The notes: a model not told the origin generated them from the letters alone. A DNA stretch of 64,000 nucleotides from Marispirochaeta aestuarii (GCF_002087085.1 NZ_MWQY01000010.1:62001-126000), one strand, 5' to 3'; shown: positions 44,510 to 54,029, counted from the first letter of the stretch. Program-made: numbers and translations.

Positions 44510-45865
44510 TTACTTGTCTCCTGCAGGATATGTTTCGAGCATATCGATAATCGACTCCGGATTGCGGGGGTCCATCCCTCTTCCGTACCCGGCATAGCGC
44601 TCAATTCTTGCTGTGAGAGGGTCCGCCGCCCAGGGATTTCTTTCATTGAAGAGGGAATAACACCTGTCGGCGGAAGCCAGCCGTTCATGGGCCACCAGTG
44701 CCCAGGTGGCCTCGATAAGATGCTCGAAAGCCGGGTCCATTACCTCCGGACAGTTGAAACTCTGCCGGGATGAGTTGATATCCACCCCGCTTATCTCCAT
44801 AAGGCCCGCCCGACGGCACAGGCTGCTGAGACGTTCGAGCTGGACCCTGGTATTCCGGGGCGGCATGTAGGTTACGGCGCAAAAACCGAGACGCCTGAGT
44901 TCGGGAATCAGATCATCAAGATAATCGTCTTCGAACTTCTCCTCCTTCTTGTCTCCCGTGGGAGACTCACCCACATCCCCCAGATAAGCATAGGCCGGTA
45001 TGGCTCCGATGGAGCGGGCGAACTCGACAACCTGCTCTACCGGAAGGCACTCCTTTTCGTCGGGCTGTATAAAAAAACGGGGAAGAAATACGCTTTTCAG
45101 GATACCTAAAAGATCATAGAGATAGTGGGGATTATTCGAATCATTCAGACGTGAGTAGATCTGCCCGGGCAGGGAGATACCGAGCTGCTTGTCCAGAAAG
45201 CTGCAGACCCCCTCGCCCTTTCCTGAAATCCCGCTTATTCGTCCGGCCAGGGCATACAGGATATGCCTCTCCGTCACGCTTCCGCCTTCCGCGGCCCTGC
45301 TTATGGCCAGCACATCGGTATCGAAATCCAGGGGAGGTATACCAGAATCCCGGAGAAGGGAGTTCAGGGCCTCTGTCTGAGCCCTGTTCCGCTGATTACG
45401 CCGCCGGTTAATGGGTGCAAGAAAGGCCTGTGCTTCAGGCAGACCGGGAGAGGGAACCCCGTGAACGGCTATGTAGGCGATATTTGGTGAGTCAGGATTG
45501 TTGATCTTCCGCCCTTCGACGGCGGTTCCGCTCATGCTGACCCTGAGCTCAAAGCCCGCGGTCGTCGCTATCCCCAGGGCTCTGCCTGCTTTGGACATCT
45601 CCGCTGCACCGGCAACGGAGTCATGGTCCATTATTCCCACGGCTGACAGACCTGCCTGCCAGGCCCTGAAGGCGGCGAGACTGGGTGAATAAGGAGAGAA
45701 GGAGTAAAAGGTATGCACATGGTTGTTCACCTCACCCCGGGGCGCCTTATCCGCCTGTATTTTACCCGCCCGGATGAGTTGTCCCATCTCCCCCGCCGCT
45801 TTCAGACGACGGGAAAGATCGGGATCACCCAGAGCATGGCACAGTTCGTCAAAACCGTTGTTCAT
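44510..45865 (-). CDS. PHP-domain metallohydrolase
   Basis: From the ATG at 45865, which follows the E1 stop by one base (translational coupling), the protein has 451 residues. PHP signature motifs are visible: NHVHTFYSFSPYSP (H-x-H), VGIMDHDSVAGAAEM, and later acidic and His-containing strands such as GFELRVSM and SGVDINSSRQSF. PHP proteins are trinuclear-metal phosphoesterases, for example phosphatases of sugar phosphates or histidinol phosphate. It may dephosphorylate an intermediate of the operon's pathway (inference). Confidence 0.8.
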   Translation of the reverse strand: MNNGFDELCHALGDPDLSRRLKAAGEMGQLIRAGKIQADKAPRGEVNNHVHTFYSFSPYSPSLAAFRAWQAGLSAVGIMDHDSVAGAAEMSKAGRALGIATTAGFELRVSMSGTAVEGRKINNPDSPNIAYIAVHGVPSPGLPEAQAFLAPINRRRNQRNRAQTEALNSLLRDSGIPPLDFDTDVLAISRAAEGGSVTERHILYALAGRISGISGKGEGVCSFLDKQLGISLPGQIYSRLNDSNNPHYLYDLLGILKSVFLPRFFIQPDEKECLPVEQVVEFARSIGAIPAYAYLGDVGESPTGDKKEEKFEDDYLDDLIPELRRLGFCAVTYMPPRNTRVQLERLSSLCRRAGLMEISGVDINSSRQSFNCPEVMDPAFEHLIEATWALVAHERLASADRCYSLFNERNPWAADPLTARIERYAGYGRGMDPRNPESIIDMLETYPAGDK

Positions 45866-45866
45866 A

Positions 45867-48323
45867 CTATACGCCCAGCCTGTTCCTCCGGAGGATCTCG
45901 CCGGCGGTTGCGACGGTACGGGGTTGGTGTCCCGCCAGAGGCAGGATTCTCTCATGGATGGCGTCGATGAGCCACTCTTTCTGGGGGAAGAAGAGTTCTT
46001 CCATCTCCGCGGCGGGACTTATCCAGTTGCGGCTCCCCACGATCGCCGGCGGAGCATCCAGGTAGTCGAAGGAGAGGGCCGTCAGGTTGCTCGCAACGGT
46101 ATGCAGGAAGCTTCCCCGCTCGCAGGCATCGCTGGCAAGGAGCAGCTTACCCGTCTTTTTGACAGACTCCACCAGGGGTTCGTAGTTCAGGGGATTGATG
46201 AAGCGCAGGTCCCAGACCTCCACAGAGAGTCCGTACTTCTCTTCCAGCTCCGCCGCCGCTTCCATGGCCGGGTAGAGGGTGGCGCCGATGGTGCAGATGG
46301 TCAGGTCCGTTCCGCTTTTCCGCAGGGCCGGCTCTCCTTCCGTGACCTCGTAGTAGCCCTCGGGAACTCCTTCGGCGACAAACTCTTCGCCGATGCCGTA
46401 GAGCTTCTGGCTTTCGAAAAAGATCACCGGATCGCTGCCCCTCAGGGCCAGGTTCAGCATGCCCTTGGCATCATAGGGAGTGGCGGGGAACATGGCCTTG
46501 AGGCCGGGAATATGGGCCACCAGACTGGTCCAGTCCTGGGAGTGCTGGGCTCCATATTTGGCTCCAACGGAAACCCGCACCGTAAGAGGCATCTTCAGGA
46601 TTCCGGCACTCATGGACTGCCATTTGGCAGCCTGGTTGAATATTTCGTCCCCGGCGCGTCCCATAAAGTCGCAGTACATCAGTTCCACAACGGCTCGTCC
46701 GCCGGCAAGGGCGTATCCTACACCGGAACCGACAATGGCGCCTTCGGAAATGGGGGAGTTGAACAGACGATGGTACGGGAGGGCCTCGGTAAGTCCGCGG
46801 TATACGGCAAAGGCTCCGCCCCAGTCCCGGTTCTCCTCGCCCCAGGCCGCCATGGTGGGGTCGATACTGAAACGGTGCAGCATCGCCTCAAAAAGGGCGT
46901 CCCGGTAGGCAAAGATCTTTGCCGCGGACAAACGCTTGCCGTTCTCGTCGAAACCGTAGCGGCTCTTTCTGGCAAAAGACTGGATACGGGGGTTTTCGTC
47001 ATAGGAGAGCAGCATTTCCGGTTCACGGTCGTCGAACTTCTCGATCTTTTCATCGGAGAACATTACCGATTCGATGAACTGTCCGCCCACCCGGGGACTC
47101 TTTTCCATATCCACCGCGAGCTCCACGATCTGCCTTATCTTCTGTTGGGTCTCCCCGGAAATCGCGTCCAGGTAGCCCTGGTCCGCAGCCCCGTTTTCTA
47201 TGAGATAGGATCCGTAGCCGGCGATACAGTCGTTGGCTTCCCAGAGTTCCACCTCTTCTTTAGTGCGATAGCTGGAGGCATCCGAGGGGCTGTGGCCGGA
47301 AATCCGGTAGGTAATGGTATCCAGCAGTACCGGACCCTTGCCTTCCGTAAGGATCTTCTTTTTCCGTTCAATGGCATCAGCTACGGCCAGGGGATTGTAG
47401 CCGTCCACCCGCTCTGAGTGCATGTTTTCGGGATTAACCCCGGCACCTACCCGGGCCAGGATCTCGTAGCCCATGGTTTCACCGGAGGTCTGGCCGCCCA
47501 TACCGTAGAAGTTGTTGAAGAAATTAATGAGTACGGGAGGGGCTCCGCCGATCTCTTTATCCCAGAGGGTCCGGTACTGGTCCATGGCGGCCATCATCAT
47601 GCCCTCCCACACGGGACCGCAGCCCATGGAAGCATCGCCGATGTTGGCGATTACGATGCCGGATTTGCGGTTGATCCTCTTGAAGAGGGCCGCCCCCACA
47701 CTGATGTCCCCGGAGCCGCCTACAATGGCGTTGTTGGGCATGGAACCGAAGGGGGTAAAAAAGGTGTGCATGGAACCGCCGAGGCCCTTGTTGAAGCCCG
47801 TCTCCTTGGCAAATATCTCCGCCAGGGTACCGTAGAGAACGAATTTTTCAGCCAGTTCACGGACCGATCCGGTATGGCCGGCTTCAACCACCTTCAGGGT
47901 GGCGCCGCCCATAAAGCTCTCCATGATGTTCATGAGCTCCTTTTCCGGCAGCTTATGAACAGCGGAAAAGCACTTGGCGAGAATCTCGCCGTGGCTGCGG
48001 TGGGAACCGAAGAGCTGATCCGCAACATCGAGATTGTAGCACTGTCCCACCGCCGCGGACTCCTGTCCGATGGAAAGGTGGGCCGGACCCTTATGGTTGT
48101 ATTCGATACCCTGGTAGCTGCCCATCTTCTTGATCTGGTCCAGCATGGTCTCGAACTCGCGAATGTAGGCCATGTCGCGGTAGATTGTCTTGAGGCCGTC
48201 CACCCCGTATTTTTTCTTCTCTTTTTCAAAATTCCCTTCGTAGGCGTTTACGGGAATATCCTTGATCTTGATCTTGCCGGGTTTCCGCACCCTGGCAGGA
48301 TCGACCAGTATTGATTTTGGCAT
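45867..48323 (-). CDS. 2-oxoacid dehydrogenase E1, alpha and beta subunits fused in one chain
   Basis: The 818-residue protein joins an E1-alpha half (about 1-410) and an E1-beta half (about 465-818). The alpha half has the thiamine diphosphate motif from [14 protein letters not shown] to [10 protein letters not shown], plus GGSMHTFF and [18 protein letters not shown]. The beta half has [42 protein letters not shown] and [10 protein letters not shown]. The catalytic residues appear intact. Such E1 fusions are known for some branched-chain or acetoin-type complexes. With E2 and E3 from the same operon it decarboxylates a 2-oxo acid to an acyl-CoA. AAGGAG precedes the ATG. Confidence 0.92.
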   Translation of the reverse strand: MPKSILVDPARVRKPGKIKIKDIPVNAYEGNFEKEKKKYGVDGLKTIYRDMAYIREFETMLDQIKKMGSYQGIEYNHKGPAHLSIGQESAAVGQCYNLDVADQLFGSHRSHGEILAKCFSAVHKLPEKELMNIMESFMGGATLKVVEAGHTGSVRELAEKFVLYGTLAEIFAKETGFNKGLGGSMHTFFTPFGSMPNNAIVGGSGDISVGAALFKRINRKSGIVIANIGDASMGCGPVWEGMMMAAMDQYRTLWDKEIGGAPPVLINFFNNFYGMGGQTSGETMGYEILARVGAGVNPENMHSERVDGYNPLAVADAIERKKKILTEGKGPVLLDTITYRISGHSPSDASSYRTKEEVELWEANDCIAGYGSYLIENGAADQGYLDAISGETQQKIRQIVELAVDMEKSPRVGGQFIESVMFSDEKIEKFDDREPEMLLSYDENPRIQSFARKSRYGFDENGKRLSAAKIFAYRDALFEAMLHRFSIDPTMAAWGEENRDWGGAFAVYRGLTEALPYHRLFNSPISEGAIVGSGVGYALAGGRAVVELMYCDFMGRAGDEIFNQAAKWQSMSAGILKMPLTVRVSVGAKYGAQHSQDWTSLVAHIPGLKAMFPATPYDAKGMLNLALRGSDPVIFFESQKLYGIGEEFVAEGVPEGYYEVTEGEPALRKSGTDLTICTIGATLYPAMEAAAELEEKYGLSVEVWDLRFINPLNYEPLVESVKKTGKLLLASDACERGSFLHTVASNLTALSFDYLDAPPAIVGSRNWISPAAEMEELFFPQKEWLIDAIHERILPLAGHQPRTVATAGEILRRNRLGV

Positions 48324-48366
48324 CTGTGCGTCTCCTTACCTGTATTTGTTCTTTCTCTCTATCTCT

Positions 48367-49707
48367 CTATTCTATTTCCCAGACCGCATCCCGGAGGACT
48401 TCCGCCACCGCCGGGTGGGGGAAAATGATCTCCCTGATTTCATCGGTCCTGAGTTCCGCCTCGATCATAGCGGCAGCGGCGGGAATAATCTCCGAAGCCG
48501 TTGCGCCCATAATATGGACACCTAACAGGGTGTTCTTCTTGGCATGCACCAGGACCTTGCACATTCCGGGTTCCCGTTTACCGTGTTCCGCCAGGAAGCG
48601 GCCGTTGGCCCGCATCTGCACGGTGGCGGTCTTTACGGGGATTCCCTTATCAGCGGCTTCCTTTTCGGTAAGCCCGCATCCGGCGGCTTCAGGCAGCGTA
48701 TAAACCGCCCAGGGAATGGCGTGATAGCGCATGCGGTCTTCTTTGCCCAGAATGGTATTCACGGCCACCTCGCCCATACGACTTGCCGAGTGGGCCAGCA
48801 GGGAAGTTCCGGTAACATCGCCGACGGCGAAGACCCCGGGCAGGTTGGTCCGCATCTTTTCATCCACCCTGATTCCCGTCCGGCTTATATCCAGGCCGGC
48901 CTCGGTAAAGCCTTCAAGATTGGGTCTGCGCCCGACGCTCATGAGCACCAGGTCCGCCTCGACGGATTCGGTTTTTCCGGCCTTTTCGTAGTCCACGCCT
49001 TTGGGGGTGATCTTTGTCACCTTCGCGGAGGTGGCAAAGTTAATGCCCTTGAGGGCTTTACGCATGGCCCGGGCAAAGTCCCCGTCCATCAGGGGGAGAA
49101 TCTCATCCATCATCTCGATCACCGTCACCTCGACACCGACGGCGGAAAAGTAGGAGGCGAACTCGACACCGATTACTCCACCGCCGATGACCGCCAGCTT
49201 CCTGGGAAGCGCCTCGATGGAGAGAATTCCCCGGTTGGTGACCACGTTCTTGCCGTCGGCACCGGGAATAGGCGGAACCGCCGCGGAGGATCCGGAAGCG
49301 ATGATGATATTCTTTGCACTGTAGAGAACGTCATTCACCCTGACACTGCGGTCCGGGTTCAGCACCGCGGTACCCTTTACCACCTCGACCTTGTTTTTCT
49401 TCATCAGAAAGGCTATTCCCGCCCGCAGGGTTTCGATGGTCTCCTGTTTCCAGGCCATGGCCGTCTTAAGGTCATATTTGGCACCGGAAACAGTGACTCC
49501 GAAGCGTTCGGATTCCCTGGCGTGGACGTAGTGCTTGGCTCCCGCCAGGAGACTCTTGGTGGGGATACAGCCCCAGTTGGTGCATTCTCCCCCCATCTCC
49601 TCTTTTTCTATCAGCAGGACCTTTTTCCCTGCCCCGCCGGCCCGTTCGGCGGCAATGTAGCCTCCGGGACCGGCACCAATAACGATCAGATCAAACTCGC
49701 TGCTCAT
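48367..49707 (-). CDS. lpdA: Dihydrolipoyl dehydrogenase (E3)
   Basis: The 446-residue flavoprotein has the FAD motif LIVIGAGPGGYIAAERA, the redox-active pair Cys42 and Cys47 in GGECTNWGCIPTKSLL, the NAD motif AVIGGGVIGVEFASYFSAVG, FAVGDVTG and the C-terminal HPAVAEVLRDA (His of the active site). It reoxidises the lipoyl group of E2 with NAD. AAGGAG precedes the ATG. Lies between E2 and E1. Confidence 0.95.
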   Translation of the reverse strand: MSSEFDLIVIGAGPGGYIAAERAGGAGKKVLLIEKEEMGGECTNWGCIPTKSLLAGAKHYVHARESERFGVTVSGAKYDLKTAMAWKQETIETLRAGIAFLMKKNKVEVVKGTAVLNPDRSVRVNDVLYSAKNIIIASGSSAAVPPIPGADGKNVVTNRGILSIEALPRKLAVIGGGVIGVEFASYFSAVGVEVTVIEMMDEILPLMDGDFARAMRKALKGINFATSAKVTKITPKGVDYEKAGKTESVEADLVLMSVGRRPNLEGFTEAGLDISRTGIRVDEKMRTNLPGVFAVGDVTGTSLLAHSASRMGEVAVNTILGKEDRMRYHAIPWAVYTLPEAAGCGLTEKEAADKGIPVKTATVQMRANGRFLAEHGKREPGMCKVLVHAKKNTLLGVHIMGATASEIIPAAAAMIEAELRTDEIREIIFPHPAVAEVLRDAVWEIE

Positions 49708-49720
49708 TGTCTAACTCCTT

Positions 49721-51061
49721 CTAGTCCGCCAGGGCAAGCCGGAAATTCGCCAGTTCTTTGGCAACAGCCTGCAGAAAGCGTGCCCCCGGCGCTCCGTCCA
49801 CAGCCCGGTGATCGATGGTCAGGGAGAGCCCCATGTGGGGCACGAATTCCACCCCTTCCTTGCCCTGTACGGGTTTGAGTTCGATTCCGTTGACTCCCAG
49901 GATTCCCACCTGGGGGGCATTCAGTACCGGCGTAAAGGACTCGACTCCCAGAGCGCCAAGATTGGTTATGGTAAAGGTTCCGCCGGCAAGTTCATCGGGA
50001 TTGATGTTTCCGTCGATGCAGGCCTTTCCAAGCCGTTTTGCTTCCGCAGAGATGGCCTTGAGGGAGAGCCGGTCGGCGTTGCGGATCACCGGAACCATCA
50101 GGCCCCGCTCGGTGTCCACGGCAAATCCCAGGTTGACGCTGCCGTACTCGACAATCTTATCGGGGTGCATTTCCGCATTCATATAGGGATAGCGAAGCAG
50201 GACCCGGCTTACGACAAAAAGGACCATGTCGTTCAGCGTGATGCCGGCCATTCCCATCTCTTCGGGGGCGGCCTTGCACTGGGCCCGGTAGGCCTGAAGT
50301 TCCCTGGCATCCGCGGAGGAGTTCATGGTCAGCTGAGCGGTATTCTGCAGGGAGGCGTGCATCCGCTCCGCTATGAGCTTGCGCACTCCCTTGACCGGAA
50401 TCTCCCGGGTCTCCTCTGCCGCTACAGTCCGGGGTGCCGCGGAAGCTGCCAGATCGGCGGAGAGTATCCGGCCTCCGATACCGCTGCCCCTTGCCGGCGC
50501 GACCATTCCCGCAACCATTGCTGCCCGTGCGGCTGGGCTCACGGATACCGAGGGCTCCGCGGCCAGAACGTCCCGTTCAATTACCCGACCGCCGGGGCCG
50601 GAGCCAGTGAGTCCGTCGAGATTCACTCCCTTTTCCGCGGCGGTCTTCCTCGCCCGGGGGGAAACCCCTGCCCGGCCTTCCGCCGAAACGGTCCCGGCCG
50701 CGGGGGCGGATGATGCGGGAGTCTCGTCTTTCTTCTCCTGCTTCTCCGTCTTCGCTGCAGCAGGAGCTTCCTTCTTTTCCGCGGAGGCTCCTCCGCCGGG
50801 AGCCATGGCGGAGACGTCCTCGCCGGCCTCTCCAACCGCCGCTATGACGGTGAGGACTGGCACATCGTCCCCTTCCTCAAAGAAGCGCTTCAGCAGCACC
50901 CCGTCGGCGGGGGACTCGATCTCGAAGGTCGCTTTATCGGTCTCTACTTCACATACGATTTCACCGGTTTTTACCTGATCGCCCTCGTTTTTGCGCCATT
51001 CGAGAATTACGCAGGATTCCACGCTGTTTCCCTGGCGGGGCATTAAAATTTCCGTTGCCAT
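49721..51061 (-). CDS. Dihydrolipoamide acyltransferase (E2)
   Basis: The start is the ATG at 51061 with AAGGAGAGG upstream; 446 residues. One lipoyl domain (lipoyl lysine Lys43 in VETDKATFEI), an Ala/Pro/Lys-rich linker, a peripheral-subunit-binding domain (GVSPRARKTAAEKGVNLDGL), a second, degenerate copy of it (VSPAARAAMVAGM...GSGIGGRILSADL), and the catalytic domain with TITNLGALGVESFTPVLN and the HRAVDGAPGARF active-site motif. It transfers the acyl group to CoA and is the core of the complex. First structural gene after the DeoR regulator. Confidence 0.93.
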   Translation of the reverse strand: MATEILMPRQGNSVESCVILEWRKNEGDQVKTGEIVCEVETDKATFEIESPADGVLLKRFFEEGDDVPVLTVIAAVGEAGEDVSAMAPGGGASAEKKEAPAAAKTEKQEKKDETPASSAPAAGTVSAEGRAGVSPRARKTAAEKGVNLDGLTGSGPGGRVIERDVLAAEPSVSVSPAARAAMVAGMVAPARGSGIGGRILSADLAASAAPRTVAAEETREIPVKGVRKLIAERMHASLQNTAQLTMNSSADARELQAYRAQCKAAPEEMGMAGITLNDMVLFVVSRVLLRYPYMNAEMHPDKIVEYGSVNLGFAVDTERGLMVPVIRNADRLSLKAISAEAKRLGKACIDGNINPDELAGGTFTITNLGALGVESFTPVLNAPQVGILGVNGIELKPVQGKEGVEFVPHMGLSLTIDHRAVDGAPGARFLQAVAKELANFRLALAD

Positions 51062-51091
51062 TAGCCTCTCCTTCAAATAAACATATATAAT

Positions 51092-51109
51092 ATCCTCAAC
51101 CGTGAGGAT
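51092..51109. other. Stem-loop between the DeoR gene and the E2 gene
   Basis: ATCCTCA and TGAGGAT pair perfectly around a 4-nt loop, 30 bp before the E2 start and 9 bp after the regulator stop. A similar arrangement is seen after the other DeoR gene at 62922, suggesting a shared device to separate regulator and enzyme expression. Confidence 0.45.
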
Positions 51110-51117
51110 GAATCGGT

Positions 51118-51873
51118 CTAAACCCGCTCTATATCGAGCCCGGCGGAAATAAGCTGTTCAACAACCTCGTCGCTCATTCGGTCGTCGGTAATTATCTTTG
51201 TATATCTTTCCAGGGGCAGCATACGCACGAAGCCGGCACGACCGTATTTTGAGGAATCCGCGACCAGGAAACGCTCATCCGCCTGCCGGGCGATCTGCTT
51301 GTTGACCTCCGCCCCCTCCACAAGATGGGTACTGGACCCGTTTTCCAGACTGAAACCGTCGGTTCCCAGGAAGGCCTTGCGGACATGAAACTCCTCCAGT
51401 TCCCTCAGGGCGATGGGTCCCACCAGGGACTCGGTGGCGGGGCGGAACTCTCCGCCGACCACGGTCAGGTGCAGCTGGGGATTCATCCTGGCATAGGGAA
51501 CCAGGAGCATTGAATTCGTGACAACATGAAGGTCCCGCTTGCCCAGCAGATATTTGACAATGAGAGCAGTGGTGGTTCCCGCCTCGATCATGATGGTATC
51601 CCCATCCTGAACATACCGTGCCGCCGCTTTTGCGATGCGGGCCTTCTCATCGGGACAGGTGCGGTTGCGTTCAAGAATGCTGGAATGAAAAGCCGGCATG
51701 GCGCCGCCGTGAGTCCGTACGAGAAAACCCTTCTCTTCCAATGAGGAGAGATCGCTCCTGACGGTGACCCTGGAGACAGCCAGGGCATCGCTGATGGCGG
51801 AGACGGAGATAGAGGCATCATCCGCCAGAAGAGTAAGAATCTGTCGTTCCCGCTCGCTTAAACCCGAATCCAT
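51118..51873 (-). CDS. DeoR/GlpR-family transcriptional regulator, first of two
   Basis: The 251-residue protein has an N-terminal DeoR helix-turn-helix (RERQILTLLADDASISVSAISDALAVSRVTVRSDLSSLEEKGFLVRTHGGA) and a sugar-phosphate-binding C-terminal domain (GDTIMIEAGTTTALIVKYL, VVTNSMLL, AFLGTDGFSLENGSST, VADSSKYGRAGF). It heads the operon of the 2-oxoacid dehydrogenase complex and presumably represses it until a phosphorylated sugar accumulates. AAGGAAA precedes the ATG. Its operon therefore probably degrades a sugar or polyol phosphate. Confidence 0.93.
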   Translation of the reverse strand: MDSGLSERERQILTLLADDASISVSAISDALAVSRVTVRSDLSSLEEKGFLVRTHGGAMPAFHSSILERNRTCPDEKARIAKAAARYVQDGDTIMIEAGTTTALIVKYLLGKRDLHVVTNSMLLVPYARMNPQLHLTVVGGEFRPATESLVGPIALRELEEFHVRKAFLGTDGFSLENGSSTHLVEGAEVNKQIARQADERFLVADSSKYGRAGFVRMLPLERYTKIITDDRMSDEVVEQLISAGLDIERV

Positions 51874-51933
51874 CTTCGTTTCATTTCCTTTTTACTGCAT
51901 TATTACTTATTTATTGTTTTCGTATTGCTTTTG

Positions 51934-51962
51934 ATTATATTACCAAATGCTTTCTAATGCAA
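51934..51962 (-). promoter_or_regulatory. Promoter of the DeoR / 2-oxoacid dehydrogenase operon
   Basis: On the minus strand TTGCAT and a perfect TATAAT are exactly 17 bp apart, about 60 bp before the DeoR start. Downstream lie AACGAAA-type repeats (ACGAAAACAA, GAAACGAAG) that recur before the other DeoR gene and may be operator half-sites. Confidence 0.7.
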
Positions 51963-51982
51963 GAGGGGATTACACAAAAGTA

Positions 51983-52128
51983 CTGTTCAGAAACGTGGGG
52001 ATAAGGATAATCCGGATGCGGCGAATATCGGGAAAAGATAAAAAAACCCCGGGTGCATTACCCGGGGATGTATATGCTGTTGCTGTTACTGATTTTATGG
52101 GCTTTGTATCCCCACGTTTCTGAACACT
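51983..52128. repeat. MITE-like intergenic element, copy B (146 bp)
   Basis: Terminal inverted repeats CTGTTCAGAAACGTGGGGAT (left, 51983) and GTGTTCAGAAACGTGGGGAT (right, inverted, ending 52128) differ only in the first base and also match the ends of the element at 23524. TA lies immediately outside both ends. The interior carries a minus-strand terminator and no ORF. It occupies most of the gap between the DeoR gene and the HAD gene. Confidence 0.7.
52040..52067 (-). terminator. Rho-independent terminator of the HAD-like gene
   Basis: CCCCGGGT and ACCCGGGG form a perfect 8-bp GC-rich stem with a 5-nt loop, followed on the minus strand by seven T. It lies about 70 bp past the HAD stop and inside the MITE-like element. 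Confidence 0.85.
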
Positions 52129-52137
52129 ACCCGGGAA

Positions 52138-52884
52138 TCACATTACCCCATCCACCAGCCGTACCATCTCCTGCTGATCGATCACCGGAAAATCCTTCTG
52201 CCTGAGCCACTCGGGTTTTACGTATCCCCAGGATGCAAGAAAACCCTTTACCCGGGGGTCGTTTATCCGGTAGAGATGGTCCACCTGGTCCTCGAAGAGA
52301 AGCCCCCCGTCGGCTCCGGTCTCCGCCAGGACCTCCCTGATTATATCGATCTTGCGCCGTTTCCCGGAGCAGATGATCCGCTCCAGGGGCCAGTCGATGT
52401 CCTTGTGTACCAGGATTTCCCGGATAAAGGGCGCCTCCTTGGTGGAAAGGACGTAACAGTTTTCCGATTTCGCCCACTGTTTCGCGGCTTCAGCCAGTCC
52501 ATCAAAGACATGGTTGAGGGAGATCCAGAACTCCTTGTCCTCCGCGAGGAGCTCCCGCCGGGCCCGGTAGAAGAGCTCGTGAAACTCATCGGCGGTGTCT
52601 CCCAGTTCGGCCTCCAAGCGATCGAAATCCTCCTGCTTCGCAAGCTCAATCCCCTCGCTGACGCAGTGCTGCAGGATCACATAGTCCCCTCCCCGGCGGA
52701 TAAAGGGCCGGTAGACATCATAGAGTCTGCGGTCGGCGACGCTTACGAAGTCAGGATTATCCTTTGTATGGAATTTATGATACGCAATCCAGGAGCTTAC
52801 GAAACACTCGGTAAGGGAGTCACAGAAAACACCGTCAAAATCGATAAAAGCCAGGGTACGGCCTTCAGCTTGCAAATTCTTCAT
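52138..52884 (-). CDS. HAD-superfamily hydrolase
   Basis: I prefer the ATG at 52884 (MKNLQAEGRTLAFIDFDGVFCDS), giving 248 residues; a GTG at 52929 would add 15 residues, and neither has a clear ribosome site. A TATAAT lies only 7 bp before the ATG. The nucleophile motif is FIDFDGVFCDS; LSTKEAPFIRE likely supplies motif II, and ILLFEDQVDHLYR-like GGLLFEDQVDHL the C-terminal acidic motif. Probably a phosphatase or phosphomutase; substrate unknown. Divergent from glucokinase by 84 bp. The truncated gene at 63912 has a similar opening and also neighbours a DeoR operon. Confidence 0.75.
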   Translation of the reverse strand: MKNLQAEGRTLAFIDFDGVFCDSLTECFVSSWIAYHKFHTKDNPDFVSVADRRLYDVYRPFIRRGGDYVILQHCVSEGIELAKQEDFDRLEAELGDTADEFHELFYRARRELLAEDKEFWISLNHVFDGLAEAAKQWAKSENCYVLSTKEAPFIREILVHKDIDWPLERIICSGKRRKIDIIREVLAETGADGGLLFEDQVDHLYRINDPRVKGFLASWGYVKPEWLRQKDFPVIDQQEMVRLVDGVM

Positions 52885-52968
52885 GGCCGTATTATAAGAA
52901 GAGAAGCCCGGGCTTACCAGCACCCGCACGCAGCAATTTTAATCACAGAATCAAGGAGCTCGTATAAA

Positions 52969-54015
52969 ATGAGCGTGGAACTGCACTCCAGGGACGAAAT
53001 CATTCTTGCAGGCGATATCGGCGGAACCAACTCCAACCTGGCGGCTGTCCTCAGACGCGGGGACAGCTTCAGCATCGTCAGAAAGCTGACCCGGGAATCA
53101 AAGAAGGTAATCGACTTTGTAGAGCTGGTACGAGAGGTTGTCGCCGAATTCGAGCTCCCGGCTAAACCCCGGTACTGCTGCATAAGCGCAGCGGGTATCG
53201 TGGAGAACAACCGCTGCCAACCTACTAACCTCTCCTGGGTAATCGACGGAGACAGACTTCAGCAGGAACTGGGAATACCAACGGTAATTATCAACGATTT
53301 TATGGCTCTGAGTTACTCCCTGCCCCTTCTTGATCTGAAGAATCCCGAGGAGGTACTCCCTCTTCCCCATCCCGACGGTTCCTTCCCCGAGCCCAGGGGC
53401 GGCAGTTACGCAATAATCGGCGCGGGAACAGGCCTTGGCGTCGGCGTCCTCAGCAGAATCGGGAGTCGCTACGTCGCCTTCCCTTCGGAAGGGGGGCATA
53501 CCGATTTCCCCGCCTTCGACAGGGAAACCCAGAAACTGGGGAATTTCCTCAAGACCCGCTACGACAGCTGGCCCGGAACCGAGTGCGTCCTCTCCGGCCA
53601 GGGCATTGCCAATATCTACGCTTATGTGCGGGACAGCATGGCCGGTCCCGGAGACGATATTATCCAGGAGATCGATTCCCTGCCGGAATCCCAGCGGCCC
53701 GCCCTGATATCCCGGCACGGACGGACCAACCCGGTCTGCAGCCGTGTAATGGAGCTCTTTACCCGTATCTACGGAAAATTCGCCGGGAATGCCGCCCTGA
53801 ACTTCCTGCCCGAAGCGGGGCTCTTTCTTGCCGGCGGCATAGCCCAGAAAAACATCGAGTACCTGCTTCATGAGCAGCGTTTCATGCGTTATTTCGAGAG
53901 CAACTATAACCTCAAGATGCGGGCCCTGCAGCAGCGGGTTCCGGTTTTCCTAATTAAGGAATACAGTGTCTCCCTCCTGGGTGCCGCCCATGCCGCGACG
54001 CTGCTTGTAGACTGA
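52969..54015 (+). CDS. glk: Glucokinase (Glk family)
   Basis: The start is the ATG at 52969, preceded by AAGGAG; the open frame upstream is antisense to the HAD gene. The 348-residue product has the ATP motif LAGDIGGTNSNLAAV, VIINDFMALSYSLP (catalytic Asp), IIGAGTGLGVGVL and SEGGHTDFPAFD, then GGIAQKNIEYLL, fitting the Glk-type hexokinase family rather than ROK (no ROK zinc Cys cluster). It phosphorylates glucose in the cytoplasm. nudC follows 14 bp later. Confidence 0.9.
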   Translation: MSVELHSRDEIILAGDIGGTNSNLAAVLRRGDSFSIVRKLTRESKKVIDFVELVREVVAEFELPAKPRYCCISAAGIVENNRCQPTNLSWVIDGDRLQQELGIPTVIINDFMALSYSLPLLDLKNPEEVLPLPHPDGSFPEPRGGSYAIIGAGTGLGVGVLSRIGSRYVAFPSEGGHTDFPAFDRETQKLGNFLKTRYDSWPGTECVLSGQGIANIYAYVRDSMAGPGDDIIQEIDSLPESQRPALISRHGRTNPVCSRVMELFTRIYGKFAGNAALNFLPEAGLFLAGGIAQKNIEYLLHEQRFMRYFESNYNLKMRALQQRVPVFLIKEYSVSLLGAAHAATLLVD

Positions 54016-54029
54016 TCAAGGAGTTTTCC

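Noticed and set aside
45723-47417. 564-codon open frame on the plus strand
   Set aside because: Antisense to the E1 fusion gene with its complete catalytic motifs; no start signal and no domain.
48544-49878. 444-codon open frame on the plus strand
   Set aside because: Antisense to lpdA; Gly/His-rich low-complexity translation without motifs.
52276-52968. N-terminal extension of the glucokinase frame
   Set aside because: The extension is antisense to the HAD gene. The ATG at 52969 has AAGGAG and begins directly before the conserved GDIGGTN motif.
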